From: Clostridia bacterium
Lineage (GTDB): Bacteria > Bacillota > Clostridia > Oscillospirales > Acutalibacteraceae
Reading direction: 5' to 3'
NCBI GenBank assembly: GCA_017434855.1
Contig: JAFRUA010000074.1
Location: 1-58,264 of the forward strand
Length of the DNA stretch: 58,264 nucleotides
Part shown: piece by piece, positions 40,991 through 49,790 of the stretch
How positions within the stretch are numbered: position 1 is the first letter of the stretch
Layout: each line of letters starts with the position of its first letter
Position numbers and translations under genes: made by a program
The notes under the pieces: model-generated
Seen by the model: only the letters and a program-made list of their open reading frames with translations
Told to the model about the DNA's origin: nothing
Database searches by the model: none

Positions 40991-42076
40991 ATGCGATCAT
41001 TTTCTCGTCACAAGGTCATGACGGCGGTTTCTGCCGTTGTTGTCATCGCGATCCTTTGCGGTGCGATCTATGTTGTGCGGCTGAACAATGCCCTCAGCGG
41101 CGCGTTCAAAAAGGCGGACTATCTGCCGGACCGTGTGCCGCTGTCCACCGCTGCGACCAAACCGACCAAAACGCCGAATACCACCGACCCGGAGACGGAC
41201 GACATCACCGACCTGTCGCTGGAATCCGAAGTGTCGCAGCAATTGCTGGACGCCGACGCCCTGATTCGCCTGAATCTGGACGACAGCAAGATCTGGCGCA
41301 GCGACAAGGTGTTCAACGTCGTGCTGTTCGGTTATGACTACGGCAGCAAGAACTATCCCTACGGCCGGTCCGACGCCATGCTGGTTGTGTCGATCAACCG
41401 GACCGCCAAAAAGCTGCGCCTGATCTCACTGTCGCGGGCGGCCTATGTTGCCATTCCGGGTTATGCCAACACCCGGCTGAGCCATGCGCACGGCTACGGC
41501 GGCCCGGACCTTGCCATCCGCACGATCGAAAACAACTATAAATTCCGTGTGGACAACTTTGCGGGTTGTTCGTTTGAATCGTTTCAAAAAATCATCGACG
41601 CTTTCGGCGGTGTGAAGCTGACGCTCACGGCAAAGGAGGCGAAGGTCCTGCGCGCCCATTTTGACGGCTTTGCGGGCGCCGGTACCTACAAACTGAACGG
41701 CGAACAGGCGCTGCTGTATGCCCGCACGCGCAAGATCGACACCGACCGCGACCGCACCGGCCGCCAGCGCAAGGTGCTGTTTGCGCTTTTGAAAAAGGTG
41801 CAGCGTATGACGCCGACCCGGATCACCGCGCTGCTGGATGAGATTTTGCCCTATGTGCAGACGGACTTCAGCGAGCAGGCGCTGCGCGCCCAGATGGCGC
41901 AGCTTCCGCAGTATCTTGGCTATGAACGCTCACAGTACATTGTGCCGGCCAAGGCGACGCGGCTGGTGCTGCGTGACGATTTTGAGGTCATGCTGCTGGA
42001 CTGGCCCTATGAGATCGATACGCTGCACGAGCTGATGTATGAAGACGTCATCCCGGAGTATGAGGAAAAACGATGA
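40991..42076 (+). CDS. LytR-CpsA-Psr (LCP) family protein
   Basis: A 361-residue membrane-anchored LCP phosphotransferase, which attaches undecaprenyl-linked glycopolymers such as teichoic acids to peptidoglycan. One N-terminal helix (about 10-30), a Thr/Pro-rich spacer, then the LCP core: VLFGYDYGSKNYPYGRSDAMLVVSINRTAKKLRLISLSRAAYVAIPG with the conserved Asp/Arg residues, the KINDAFGG-type segment IIDAFGGVKLTL, and LNGEQALLYARTRKIDTDRDRTGRQRKVL. It follows a terminator and overlaps rlmD by 4 bp (ATGA). Confidence 0.92.
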   Translation: MRSFSRHKVMTAVSAVVVIAILCGAIYVVRLNNALSGAFKKADYLPDRVPLSTAATKPTKTPNTTDPETDDITDLSLESEVSQQLLDADALIRLNLDDSKIWRSDKVFNVVLFGYDYGSKNYPYGRSDAMLVVSINRTAKKLRLISLSRAAYVAIPGYANTRLSHAHGYGGPDLAIRTIENNYKFRVDNFAGCSFESFQKIIDAFGGVKLTLTAKEAKVLRAHFDGFAGAGTYKLNGEQALLYARTRKIDTDRDRTGRQRKVLFALLKKVQRMTPTRITALLDEILPYVQTDFSEQALRAQMAQLPQYLGYERSQYIVPAKATRLVLRDDFEVMLLDWPYEIDTLHELMYEDVIPEYEEKR

Positions 42077-43467
42077 AAAAATCAGCGCTTCCCCTGAAGA
42101 AAAATGACAATGTTGAGCTGACGGTCACCGCCCTCACCGCGCAGGGCAGCGGCGTCGGCCGCTATGCGGGCATGGCCGTGTTTGTGGACGGCGCCGCCGT
42201 GGGCGACCGGCTGCTGGTGCACATCATTCTGGTCAAGGCCAGCTATGCCGTCGGCATCATCCAAAAGATCCTGACGCCGTCCGACACGCGCATCGCGCCG
42301 GCCTGCCCGGTGTTTTCTCAGTGCGGCGGGTGCGCATACTGCCATATCCGATATGACGCCGAGCTGGAGGCAAAACGCCGGCGCGTGGAGGACGCGCTGC
42401 AGCGCATCGGCGGGCTGGACATTTCGGTTCCTGCGATTTTGAGTCCGGGGGAGACGCGGCGGTACCGCAACAAGGCGCAGTTCCCGGTGGGCCTTTCCCG
42501 CAACGGCAGGACCGAGATCGGCTTTTACGCCCGGCGCAGCCATCGCATTGTGGACTGCCGCGACTGTGCGCTGCAGCCGGCAGAGTTTGCGCCGCTGCTG
42601 AACGTCATTGCCCGCTGGGCGGCGGAATACGGCGTTTCAATCTATGACGAAACAACCGGCCGCGGGGCGCTGCGCCACATCTATCTGCGCAAGGGCTTTG
42701 CCACCGGGCAGCTCATGGTCTGTCTGGTTGCGGCGACCGACCGCCTGCCGCGGCTGGACATGCTGTGCGACCGGCTGACGGCAGAAAACAAAAACATTGT
42801 GAGCATCCTTTTGAACATCAACCCCGGTCGGACCAATGTCGTTCTGGGCGACCGGTGCGTCACGATCTTCGGCGCCGACGCCATCGAGGACGAATTGCGC
42901 GGGCTGCGCTTTCGCATTGCGCCGCAGTCGTTCTTCCAGGTCAACCCCGCCGGGGCAGAGCTGCTGTATCGCAAGGCGGCCGACTTCGCCGCGCTGACGG
43001 GCCATGAAACGCTGCTGGACCTTTACTGCGGCACGGGGACGATCGGCCTGTCCATGGCGGCAAAGGCAAAGCAGGTCATCGGCGTAGAGGTGGTACCCGA
43101 GGCGATCGAAGACGCAAAAGAAAACGCCGCGCGCAACGGGATTACGAACGCCCGCTTTTTCTGCGCGGACGCCTCCGGCGCGGCAGCGGCTCTGCTGCAG
43201 GAAGGCCTGCGTCCCGACGTCGTGGTGCTTGACCCGCCGCGCAAGGGCTGCAGCCCGGACGTCATCGACGCGGTGGCGCAGATGGGCCCCGACCGCGTGG
43301 TGTACGTGTCCTGTGACCCGGCCACGCTTGCGCGCGACTGCAAAGCGTTTGGCGAGAAGGACTACCATGTGAGCGACACCGTGGCGGTGGATATGTTCCC
43401 AAGAACGGTGCATGTCGAATCCGTTGTAAAACTGATTCGACAATGCATTGCGCCTGTCGGCGCGTGA
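42073..43467 (+). CDS. rlmD: 23S rRNA (uracil-C5)-methyltransferase RlmD family
   Basis: A 464-residue TrmA/RumA-type enzyme that methylates uracil C5 in 23S rRNA. Order: TRAM domain (about 5-65), Fe-S ligands C78, C84, C87 and a later Cys in HRIVDCRDC, and the SAM fold with LLDLYCGTGTIGLSMA. The catalytic region VVVLDPPRKGCSPDVI and YVSCDPATLARD contains the nucleophile Cys. The stop codon (43465-43467) lies inside the first unit of the adjoining 18-bp repeat array, so the array meets the coding region directly. RlmCD-type dual specificity is possible. Confidence 0.93.
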   Translation: MKKSALPLKKNDNVELTVTALTAQGSGVGRYAGMAVFVDGAAVGDRLLVHIILVKASYAVGIIQKILTPSDTRIAPACPVFSQCGGCAYCHIRYDAELEAKRRRVEDALQRIGGLDISVPAILSPGETRRYRNKAQFPVGLSRNGRTEIGFYARRSHRIVDCRDCALQPAEFAPLLNVIARWAAEYGVSIYDETTGRGALRHIYLRKGFATGQLMVCLVAATDRLPRLDMLCDRLTAENKNIVSILLNINPGRTNVVLGDRCVTIFGADAIEDELRGLRFRIAPQSFFQVNPAGAELLYRKAADFAALTGHETLLDLYCGTGTIGLSMAAKAKQVIGVEVVPEAIEDAKENAARNGITNARFFCADASGAAAALLQEGLRPDVVVLDPPRKGCSPDVIDAVAQMGPDRVVYVSCDPATLARDCKAFGEKDYHVSDTVAVDMFPRTVHVESVVKLIRQCIAPVGA

Positions 43468-43552
43468 ATTGGCCTAACGGCATGAATTGGCCTGACGGCA
43501 TGAATTGCCTGACGGCATGAATTGCCCTGACGGCATGAATTGGCCTGATGGC
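43464..43552 (+). repeat. Tandem array 1 of a 17/18-bp repeat
   Basis: Five units of ATGAATTGGCCTGACGGC and 17-bp variants ATGAATTGCCTGACGGC. Each contains GCCTGACGGC (mini-palindrome GCC/GGC) and an ATG. Unit 1 overlaps the rlmD stop codon. Confidence 0.85.
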
Positions 43553-43657
43553 ATGAATTGCCCCGCGGGGCATCAAGGCGCAATTCAAATCACGGAGCGA
43601 AGCGAGAAATCATGGCGCAGCCAAATCATGACGGCAAAGCCGTCAATTCATAAAGAA
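43553..43657 (+). repeat. 105-bp tail sequence, copy 1
   Basis: Identical to 45006-45110. It begins ATGAATTGCCCCGCGGGGCA and ends with a GACGGCAAAGCCGTC hairpin followed by AATTCATAAAGAA. It is open in the frame of the gene that follows at both copies. Confidence 0.85.
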
Positions 43658-43666
43658 GGTTTTACA

Positions 43667-44038
43667 ATGTCTGACAATCAATTGGTAATGCTCTCAAAAT
43701 TTTTTGCAGTATCCATAATCAATCTTTGCGAAACGATGAGAGAACGCAAAAAAGCATCTGCAATCATAAATCAGCTTCTCCGAAGCGGCACAAGTATCGG
43801 TGCAAATATACACGAGGCGAATTACGCTTCCAGTAAAGCGGATTTTATCAATAAGTTTCAAATCGCTTTAAAAGAGTGTTATGAAACCGATTACTGGCTT
43901 GAGATATTCCATAATTCAAAAATGATCTCAGATGAAGAATACTCAAATATGTTTTCGCAGTGCAGTAAAATCCGAAAGCTTTTGATCGCTTCCATAACCA
44001 CCGCCAAGAAAAATGCGGCGCAACAGACGAAACCATGA
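43667..44038 (+). CDS. Four-helix-bundle protein (S23/IVS type)
   Basis: A 123-residue helical protein of the family first seen in intervening sequences of 23S rRNA genes and related to the Avd accessory protein of diversity-generating retroelements. The signature IINQLLRSGTSIGANIHEANYASSKADFINKFQIALKECYETDYWLE is complete. The start is ATG 43667 by family length; the reading frame is also open upstream into the repeat array. Base composition is AT-richer than the flanking genes. Function in this group is unknown; no reverse transcriptase is nearby. Confidence 0.85.
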   Translation: MSDNQLVMLSKFFAVSIINLCETMRERKKASAIINQLLRSGTSIGANIHEANYASSKADFINKFQIALKECYETDYWLEIFHNSKMISDEEYSNMFSQCSKIRKLLIASITTAKKNAAQQTKP

Positions 44039-44086
44039 ACAAGGTGTTCGCAAAGATGCTCAAAAAGCCTGACTGCGAGGTGAACC

Positions 44087-44638
44087 ATGAAACTTGTTTT
44101 TATCATAGGTGACACAGCCGTTGGAAAAATGACGGTTGGTCAGGAATTGATGAAGCTTACGGATCTGCGACTTTTTCATAATCACATGACGGTTGAGCCT
44201 GTGATAGAGATCTTTGGTCATTATGACAGAAAGACGATCTCGGAGATGCGCGAGGTCATCTTCAGGAACTTTGCGTCTTCCGGTCATTACGGAATGATTT
44301 TCACATACATGTGGGCATTTGATTTGAAAGAAGACTGGGATTATATCGAACACGTGAAAGAAATATTCAAACCATATAACACAGAGTTCTACTATGTGGA
44401 ACTGATCGCGCCGCAAGAGGTAAGATTGCAAAGGAACGCAACGAAAAACAGACTTGACCACAAAGCGTCCAAAAGAGATATCGAACGATCGAATCAGCGT
44501 TTGATCAATGACGATAAGAACTACAGATGCGTGAGCTTTGAAGGTGAAATCACCTTTGATAACTATCTCAGGATCGACAACGCGGATAAAGAGCCCGAAG
44601 AAGTTGCGAGGATGATAAAAAAAGTATTTGATCTGTGA
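44087..44638 (+). CDS. P-loop kinase-like protein
   Basis: A 183-residue P-loop NTPase: Walker A GDTAVGKMT at residues 8-16, then a His/Asn-rich segment (LFHNHMTVEPVIEIF), a lid-like basic region (RLQRNATKNRLDHKASKRD) and a short C-terminal domain. It resembles shikimate kinase-like or nucleoside-kinase-like proteins of unknown substrate. It follows the four-helix-bundle gene by 48 bp and shares its AT-rich composition, suggesting joint acquisition. Confidence 0.7.
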   Translation: MKLVFIIGDTAVGKMTVGQELMKLTDLRLFHNHMTVEPVIEIFGHYDRKTISEMREVIFRNFASSGHYGMIFTYMWAFDLKEDWDYIEHVKEIFKPYNTEFYYVELIAPQEVRLQRNATKNRLDHKASKRDIERSNQRLINDDKNYRCVSFEGEITFDNYLRIDNADKEPEEVARMIKKVFDL

Positions 44639-44758
44639 GTTCCGGTTTATTGATACCGTAGCATCGATTCGAGCCCCCTCCAACCGGTCAACGGCATATT
44701 CCTGACGTCGATGGTCGAGACCATAATGTGGATATGAGCGGTTTTATTTACGCTGTTA

Positions 44759-45005
44759 ATGAATTGCCTGACGGCATGAATTGCCTGACGGCCATGAATT
44801 GCCTGACGGCATGAATTGCCTGACGGCATGAATTGCCTGACGGCATGAATTGCCTGACGGCCATGAATTGGCCTGACGGCATGAATTGGCCTGACGGCAT
44901 GAATTGGCCTGACGGCATGAATTGCCTGACGGCATGAATTGCCTGACGGCCATGAATTGGCCTGACGGCATGAATTGGCCTGACGGCATGAATTGGCCTG
45001 ACGGC
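44759..45005 (+). repeat. Tandem array 2 of the 17/18-bp repeat
   Basis: Fourteen units, mixing 17-bp ATGAATTGCCTGACGGC with 18-bp ATGAATTGGCCTGACGGC and ATGAATTGCCTGACGGCC. The last block repeats a 17-18-18-18-18 pattern, as if multi-unit blocks were copied. The stretch 44639-44758 before it holds no gene I can recognise. Confidence 0.9.
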
Positions 45006-45110
45006 ATGAATTGCCCCGCGGGGCATCAAGGCGCAATTCAAATCACGGAGCGAAGCGAGAAATCATGGCGCAGCCAAATCATGACGGCAAAGCCGTCAAT
45101 TCATAAAGAA
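45006..45110 (+). repeat. 105-bp tail sequence, copy 2
   Basis: Exact copy of 43553-43657, ending 48 bp before the ATG of the GH109-like gene. The frame is open from the array through the tail into that gene. Confidence 0.85.
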
Positions 45111-45158
45111 AATGCAGATCATTCACCATTCAACACAATTTCAAGGGGGGATCGCCGG

Positions 45159-46412
45159 ATGAAACAATACAACGTGGGCGTGATCGGGCTCGGCAGCCGC
45201 GGCGGCTGGTGGGTCGGCAGTATGCTGGCTGATCTGGATTACGTCGAGATCACCGGCCTGTGCGACGTCTATGAAGACCGGATCGAGGCGTCGAAAAAGG
45301 CGCTGCGCAAAAAGGGCCGTCCCGTGCCGCCGGTGCTGACGCAGGACTGGCGTGCGCTGATCGACGCGCCGGACGTGGAGGTCGTGCTGGTCTTTTCGTC
45401 GTGGGGCAATCATGTCGAAGCCGCGATCCGCGCGCTGCGGGCGGGAAAGCCCGTGGCCATCGAGGTCGGCGGCGCATCCGGCATTGAGGAATGCCGGGCG
45501 CTGGTGGAGGCGCAGGAACAGACCGGGACCCCGTTCATGCTGCTGGAAAACTGCTGCTACGGTGAGTACGAGCTCATGGCGCTGAATATGGCGCGGCACG
45601 GGCTGTTCGGCGACATTGTGCACTGTGACGGCGGCTATCTGCATGATCTGCGCGACGAGATCGGCCGCGGCAACGAAACCCGCCACTACCGCTTCAACGA
45701 GTACCTGACCGGCAACCGGGAAAACTATCCGACCCATGAGATCGGGCCGATCGCAAAGATCCTGGGCATCAACAACGGCAACCGCTTTGTTTCGCTTGTG
45801 TCGGTCGCGTCCCGCGCCGCCGGGCTCCATGCCTATATCGAGGCGCACGCGGACCTGCGGAAAAAGTACGCCGAAACGGTATTCCGGCAGGGCGACATCG
45901 TGAAGACCGTGATCACCTGCGCCGACGGGTCCACCGTGGCCCTCACGCTGGACACGACCCTGCCGCGTTACTACAGCCGAGGCCTTTGCGTGCGCGGCAC
46001 AAAGGGGTTTTACGAGGAGGCCACGCAGTCGGTATTCCTGGACGGCGAAAAGTATGGCGGCGCGGAATGGGACTGGGCGCCGCAGTTCGGCAACCGAAAG
46101 AAATATCTCAAGCGGTGGGACCACCCGATCTGGAAGCGCTACCGTCGCCGCGGGGTGAAGGAACAGGGCCACGGCGGCATGGACTTTTTGGTGATCGACG
46201 CCTTTTTCGAGGCGCTTGACAAGGGCCTGCCGATGCCGATCGACGTCTATGACGCGGCAACATGGATGGCGATTTCCGCCCTCAGTGCCGAATCCATCAA
46301 AAACGGCTCGCAGTCCGTACCGTTTCCGGACTTCACCCACGGCGCGTGGAAGACACAGCGCGAGGAACCGGACTGGAAATACCGTCTGGAGCCGGACCGG
46401 CAGGAAGACTGA
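45159..46412 (+). CDS. GH109-like NAD-dependent glycosidase (Gfo/Idh/MocA fold)
   Basis: A 417-residue Gfo/Idh/MocA-fold protein. The Rossmann start VGVIGLGSRGGWWVG carries GxGxxG. The family-typical segments EVGGASGIEECRALVEAQE, FMLLENCCYGEYELMALNMARHGLFGDIVHCDGGYLHDLR, and YPTHEIGPIAKILGINNGNRFVSLVS match the pattern of GH109 alpha-N-acetylgalactosaminidases, which use NAD+ redox chemistry. There is no signal peptide, so it would act on imported sugars. ATG 45159 follows AAGGGGGG. It opens an operon that also has a GH4 enzyme, another NAD-dependent glycosidase family. Confidence 0.75.
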   Translation: MKQYNVGVIGLGSRGGWWVGSMLADLDYVEITGLCDVYEDRIEASKKALRKKGRPVPPVLTQDWRALIDAPDVEVVLVFSSWGNHVEAAIRALRAGKPVAIEVGGASGIEECRALVEAQEQTGTPFMLLENCCYGEYELMALNMARHGLFGDIVHCDGGYLHDLRDEIGRGNETRHYRFNEYLTGNRENYPTHEIGPIAKILGINNGNRFVSLVSVASRAAGLHAYIEAHADLRKKYAETVFRQGDIVKTVITCADGSTVALTLDTTLPRYYSRGLCVRGTKGFYEEATQSVFLDGEKYGGAEWDWAPQFGNRKKYLKRWDHPIWKRYRRRGVKEQGHGGMDFLVIDAFFEALDKGLPMPIDVYDAATWMAISALSAESIKNGSQSVPFPDFTHGAWKTQREEPDWKYRLEPDRQED

Positions 46413-46447
46413 TTTTTCTTATTTCCAACGAGATCCAGGAGGATGAA

Positions 46448-47206
46448 ATGTACAAATATTTTGAAATCAACGAACAGGGTCACAACGTCCGCTGCAAAAT
46501 CTACTGCAACGAAAAGGTCACGCCCCAAAAAGCGGTGATCTTCGGTACGGGCTTTTCCGGCCACAAGGACAACCGCGCCGCAGAGGGCTTTGCGCAGAAG
46601 GCGCTGTCAAAGTATAAGGACCTGATCGTGGTCGTGTTCAACTGGCCGGCACATGCGGACGACGTGAAGAAAAAGCTGGTCCTTGCCGACTGCGGAACCT
46701 ATCTGGATCTGGTGATCCATACAGTCAGGACAAAATACGGCGTGCAGGAGCTGTACGCCTATGCCACCAGTTTCGGCGGTTACCTGATGCTCAAATACAT
46801 CTCGGAACACGAAAATCCGTTCCGAAAGATCGCCCTGCGCTGCCCGGCGGTGGATATGTACGCCGTTCTGTCCGGAACCATCATGGGGACCGACGCGTAT
46901 GAAAAGGTCAGGAAGGGGAAGAACGTCGAGGTCGGCTTTGACCGGAAGATCACGGTCACGCATGCGTTCCTGGAATCGCTGAAAGCCAACGACCTGCGCG
47001 GGCGCGATTTTTCCGCCGAGGCGCAGAACATTCTGATCCTGCACGGAACGGCGGATGAGGTCGTCCCCTTTGAGAGCGGCCGGTCGTTCGCGCTGCAGCA
47101 GGGCATCCGCTTTATTCCCGTGGAGGGCGCCGACCACCGATTCCAGAACCCCGTGCATATGAGCGCTGCCAATCAGGAGGTTCTGCGGTTCTTTGCGTTT
47201 CACTGA
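46448..47206 (+). CDS. Alpha/beta hydrolase
   Basis: A 252-residue alpha/beta-hydrolase-fold protein. The nucleophile elbow reads YATSFGG (Ser about residue 109), the acid is in LHGTADEVVP, and the base His in EGADHRFQNP. The oxyanion region is FGTGFSGHKDN. It is cytoplasmic by lack of signal. AGGAGGATGAA precedes ATG 46448, 35 bp after the GH109-like gene. It may remove acyl or acetyl groups from sugars. Confidence 0.85.
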   Translation: MYKYFEINEQGHNVRCKIYCNEKVTPQKAVIFGTGFSGHKDNRAAEGFAQKALSKYKDLIVVVFNWPAHADDVKKKLVLADCGTYLDLVIHTVRTKYGVQELYAYATSFGGYLMLKYISEHENPFRKIALRCPAVDMYAVLSGTIMGTDAYEKVRKGKNVEVGFDRKITVTHAFLESLKANDLRGRDFSAEAQNILILHGTADEVVPFESGRSFALQQGIRFIPVEGADHRFQNPVHMSAANQEVLRFFAFH

Positions 47207-47232
47207 ATCGCGCACATTTGAAAGGAGGTCCC

Positions 47233-47598
47233 ATGGTGGACGGACAGATTCTGCAATCAACCATTTATATCGGCCTGAACGACGCGGAAACGGGCGTTCA
47301 GAAATTCAACACGGAGAAATACCTTTCCATTCTGAAAAACGTCTGCCGCAGCTATGAGGCCGCGTTTTCCGTACACACGATCAACGGCGGCTATTTTCAC
47401 GAGGACGGCCGCTATACCGAAGAGAACACGCTTGCCCTGATGCTGACGGACGTCCCAAAGACGGTCGTGACAGAGATTGCGAAGGACTTGTGCGCGTTCT
47501 TTCATCAGGAAAGCGTGATGGTCATTTCGTCGCCCTGCGAGGTCGTCTTCGTGCAGGAGCGGCTGAACGAGGAAGCGTCAGAAGAAACATTCACATAA
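47233..47598 (+). CDS. Conserved hypothetical protein in glycosidase operon
   Basis: A 121-residue protein with no motif I can name. It has a beta-alpha pattern like a small ferredoxin-type or ACT-like fold (QSTIYIGLNDAE, SYEAAFSVHTINGGYFHEDGRY, VMVISSPCEVVFVQERL). ATG 47233 follows AAAGGAGG. It lies between the hydrolase and the GH4 gene, 25 bp from the latter, and so probably serves the same pathway. Confidence 0.6.
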   Translation: MVDGQILQSTIYIGLNDAETGVQKFNTEKYLSILKNVCRSYEAAFSVHTINGGYFHEDGRYTEENTLALMLTDVPKTVVTEIAKDLCAFFHQESVMVISSPCEVVFVQERLNEEASEETFT

Positions 47599-47623
47599 AC
47601 CGTTATTGAAAGGAGCAGCCACA

Positions 47624-48943
47624 ATGAAAATCACATTCATGGGTGCGGGGAGCACGGTCTTTGCCCGCAACGTCATCGGCGACTGCATGTGCACCGAAGC
47701 GCTCAAAGACAGCGTGTTTGCGCTGTATGACATCGACGCCGAGCGGCTGGAGGAAAGCCGCACCATTCTGGAGGCGATCCGCAAAGCCAAGGGCGGCTGC
47801 GGCAAAATCGAGTGCTATGTCGGCGTTGAAAACCGCAAGGACGCCCTGCGCGGCGCAGCCTTTGTGGTCAACGCCATCCAGGTCGGCCTGTATGACCCCT
47901 GCACGATCATTGACTTTGAGGTACCGAAAAAGTACGGCCTGCGTCAGACGATCGGCGACACGCTCGGCATCGGCGGCATCATGCGCGCCCTGCGCACCAT
48001 TCCGGTGCTCAAGGACTTTGCCGACGATATGGCCCAGGTCTGCCCGGACGCGCTGTTTCTCAACTATGTCAACCCGATGGCCATGCTGACCGGTTACATG
48101 CTGCGCTATACGCCGATCAAAACCGTCGGCCTGTGCCACAGCGTGCAGGTCTGCAGCCGCGACCTTTTGAAAAAGCTGGATATGGAAGACCGGCTGGAGG
48201 GCCGCAGGGAACGGATCGCCGGCATCAACCACATGGCGTGGCTGCTGGAGATCAAAGATAAAAACGGCGCGGACCTCTATCCTGAGATCAAATCGCGTGT
48301 GGCTGCCTATATGGAGCAGCCCGACGCGAACGACAGGGTGCGCATGGATTACATCCGCAACTTCGGCTATTACTGCACAGAATCCAGCGAGCACAACGCC
48401 GAATACAACATGTTCTATATCAAATCGAAATACCCCGAGCTGATCGACCGCTTCAACATTCCGCTGGATGAATACCCGCGCCGCTGCATCAACCAGATCG
48501 AGCGCTGGAAACAGGATTATGCCGATATGATGGAAAAAGGCGTGCGGGAGCACGAACGCTCCAACGAGTATGCGTCGCACATTATGGAGGCCATCGTGAC
48601 CGGCGTTCCGTATGAGATCGGCGGCAACGTGCTGAACACCGGCGGCCTGATCTCCAACCTGCCCCGGGAGGCGTGCGTGGAGGTGCCCTGCCTTGTGAAC
48701 GGATCCGGCGTGCACCCCTGCCGCGTGGGGGCGCTGCCGGTGCAGTGCGCCGCGATGAACATGACCAATATCAACGTGCAGCTTTTGACGATCGAAGCCG
48801 CCGTGACCGGCAAAAAAGAGCATATCTATCAGGCGGCGATGCTGGACCCCCACACCGGCAGCGAGCTGGATATCGACACCATCAGGCGGATGGTGGACGA
48901 CTTGATCGAAGCGCACGGCGACTTTTTGCCGACGTATCATTGA
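47624..48943 (+). CDS. GH4 family alpha-glycosidase (MelA-like)
   Basis: A 439-residue GH4 enzyme, which uses NAD+ and a divalent metal to hydrolyse alpha-galactosides or related sugars. The NAD motif ITFMGAGSTVFARNVIGD, the NPMAMLT loop, the metal-binding Cys in GLCHSVQ and His in GINHMAW are visible, and the length fits alpha-galactosidase/glucuronidase members. ATG 47624 follows AAAGGAGCA. Cytoplasmic. Next to a GH109-like enzyme, it fits breakdown of alpha-linked Gal/GalNAc glycans; that is inference. Confidence 0.9.
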   Translation: MKITFMGAGSTVFARNVIGDCMCTEALKDSVFALYDIDAERLEESRTILEAIRKAKGGCGKIECYVGVENRKDALRGAAFVVNAIQVGLYDPCTIIDFEVPKKYGLRQTIGDTLGIGGIMRALRTIPVLKDFADDMAQVCPDALFLNYVNPMAMLTGYMLRYTPIKTVGLCHSVQVCSRDLLKKLDMEDRLEGRRERIAGINHMAWLLEIKDKNGADLYPEIKSRVAAYMEQPDANDRVRMDYIRNFGYYCTESSEHNAEYNMFYIKSKYPELIDRFNIPLDEYPRRCINQIERWKQDYADMMEKGVREHERSNEYASHIMEAIVTGVPYEIGGNVLNTGGLISNLPREACVEVPCLVNGSGVHPCRVGALPVQCAAMNMTNINVQLLTIEAAVTGKKEHIYQAAMLDPHTGSELDIDTIRRMVDDLIEAHGDFLPTYH

Positions 48944-48956
48944 GGGGAAAATCATC

Positions 48957-49790
48957 ATGCAGATCAATGACCCCAGGATCGACGCCGGCAATGCCTTTGA
49001 CTGGGACCGGACGTCGGCGGATTACGCGCAGTACCGGGACGTCTATCCGCCGGTCTTTTATCAAAAGATTACAGACCGGGGCCTTTGCGTTGCCGGCCAG
49101 ACGGTGCTGGACCTTGGCACCGGCACGGGCGTGCTGCCGCGCAATCTGTACCGTTACGGCGCAACGTGGACCGGCACGGATCTGTCCGTTCCGCAGATCG
49201 AGCAGGCGAAGCGCCTGTCGCACGCGGCGGGGATGAACATTGCCTATGCGGCCGTGGCTGCCGAACATCTGACGTACCCCGAGCGCAGCTTTGACGTGAT
49301 CACGGCCTGTCAGTGCTTCTGGTACTTTGACCACGAGACCGTTGCGCCGGTGCTGTGGAGGCTGCTGAAAGAAGACGGCCGGCTGCTGCTGCTTTATCTG
49401 GCGTGGCTGCCGGATGAGGATGCGATTGCCGGCAAAAGCGAAGCGCTGGTACTGCGCTTCAACCCGGTGTGGACCGGCGCGCACGAATCCCGTCACCCGA
49501 TCGACGTGCCAAAGCCTGTTTTGCGGTATTTTGAGATTGCGGACCGTGAGGAATATGACCTGCGCATCCCCTTCACGCGGGAAAGCTGGCACGGCCGGAT
49601 GAAAGCCTGCCGCGGCACGGGCGCGTCCCTTTCGCCGGCGGCGCTGGCGCAGTGGGAAGCAGCGCACAAGGCGATGCTGGCCGCCGAAGCGCCGGACCGC
49701 TTTGAGGTGCTGCACTACGCGGCGCTGACCGTACTGAAAAAGCGCGAAACACCGCGCGCCGTTGAAGGAGATGATAAACCATGGTTTTAG
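48957..49790 (+). CDS. Class I SAM-dependent methyltransferase
   Basis: A 277-residue methyltransferase. The SAM site is VLDLGTGTGVLPRNLY (motif I) with acidic TGTDLS at the end of strand 2, and FDVITACQCFWYFD as motif IV region. There is no obvious substrate domain. It starts 13 bp after the GH4 gene and overlaps the next gene by 10 bp, so it belongs to the same operon. Confidence 0.88.
   Translation: MQINDPRIDAGNAFDWDRTSADYAQYRDVYPPVFYQKITDRGLCVAGQTVLDLGTGTGVLPRNLYRYGATWTGTDLSVPQIEQAKRLSHAAGMNIAYAAVAAEHLTYPERSFDVITACQCFWYFDHETVAPVLWRLLKEDGRLLLLYLAWLPDEDAIAGKSEALVLRFNPVWTGAHESRHPIDVPKPVLRYFEIADREEYDLRIPFTRESWHGRMKACRGTGASLSPAALAQWEAAHKAMLAAEAPDRFEVLHYAALTVLKKRETPRAVEGDDKPWF

Noticed and set aside
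43667-44038. Diversity-generating retroelement suggested by an Avd-like four-helix-bundle protein
   Set aside because: No reverse transcriptase, template repeat or variable-repeat C-type-lectin target is visible in the window.
44034-44113. Tiny frame between the four-helix-bundle and kinase-like genes
   Set aside because: About 26 codons, overlaps the start of the next gene, and has no recognisable motif or ribosome site.
44759-45005. Repeat array considered as a CRISPR array
   Set aside because: Units of 17-18 bp follow one another with no unique spacers and no cas genes are near.
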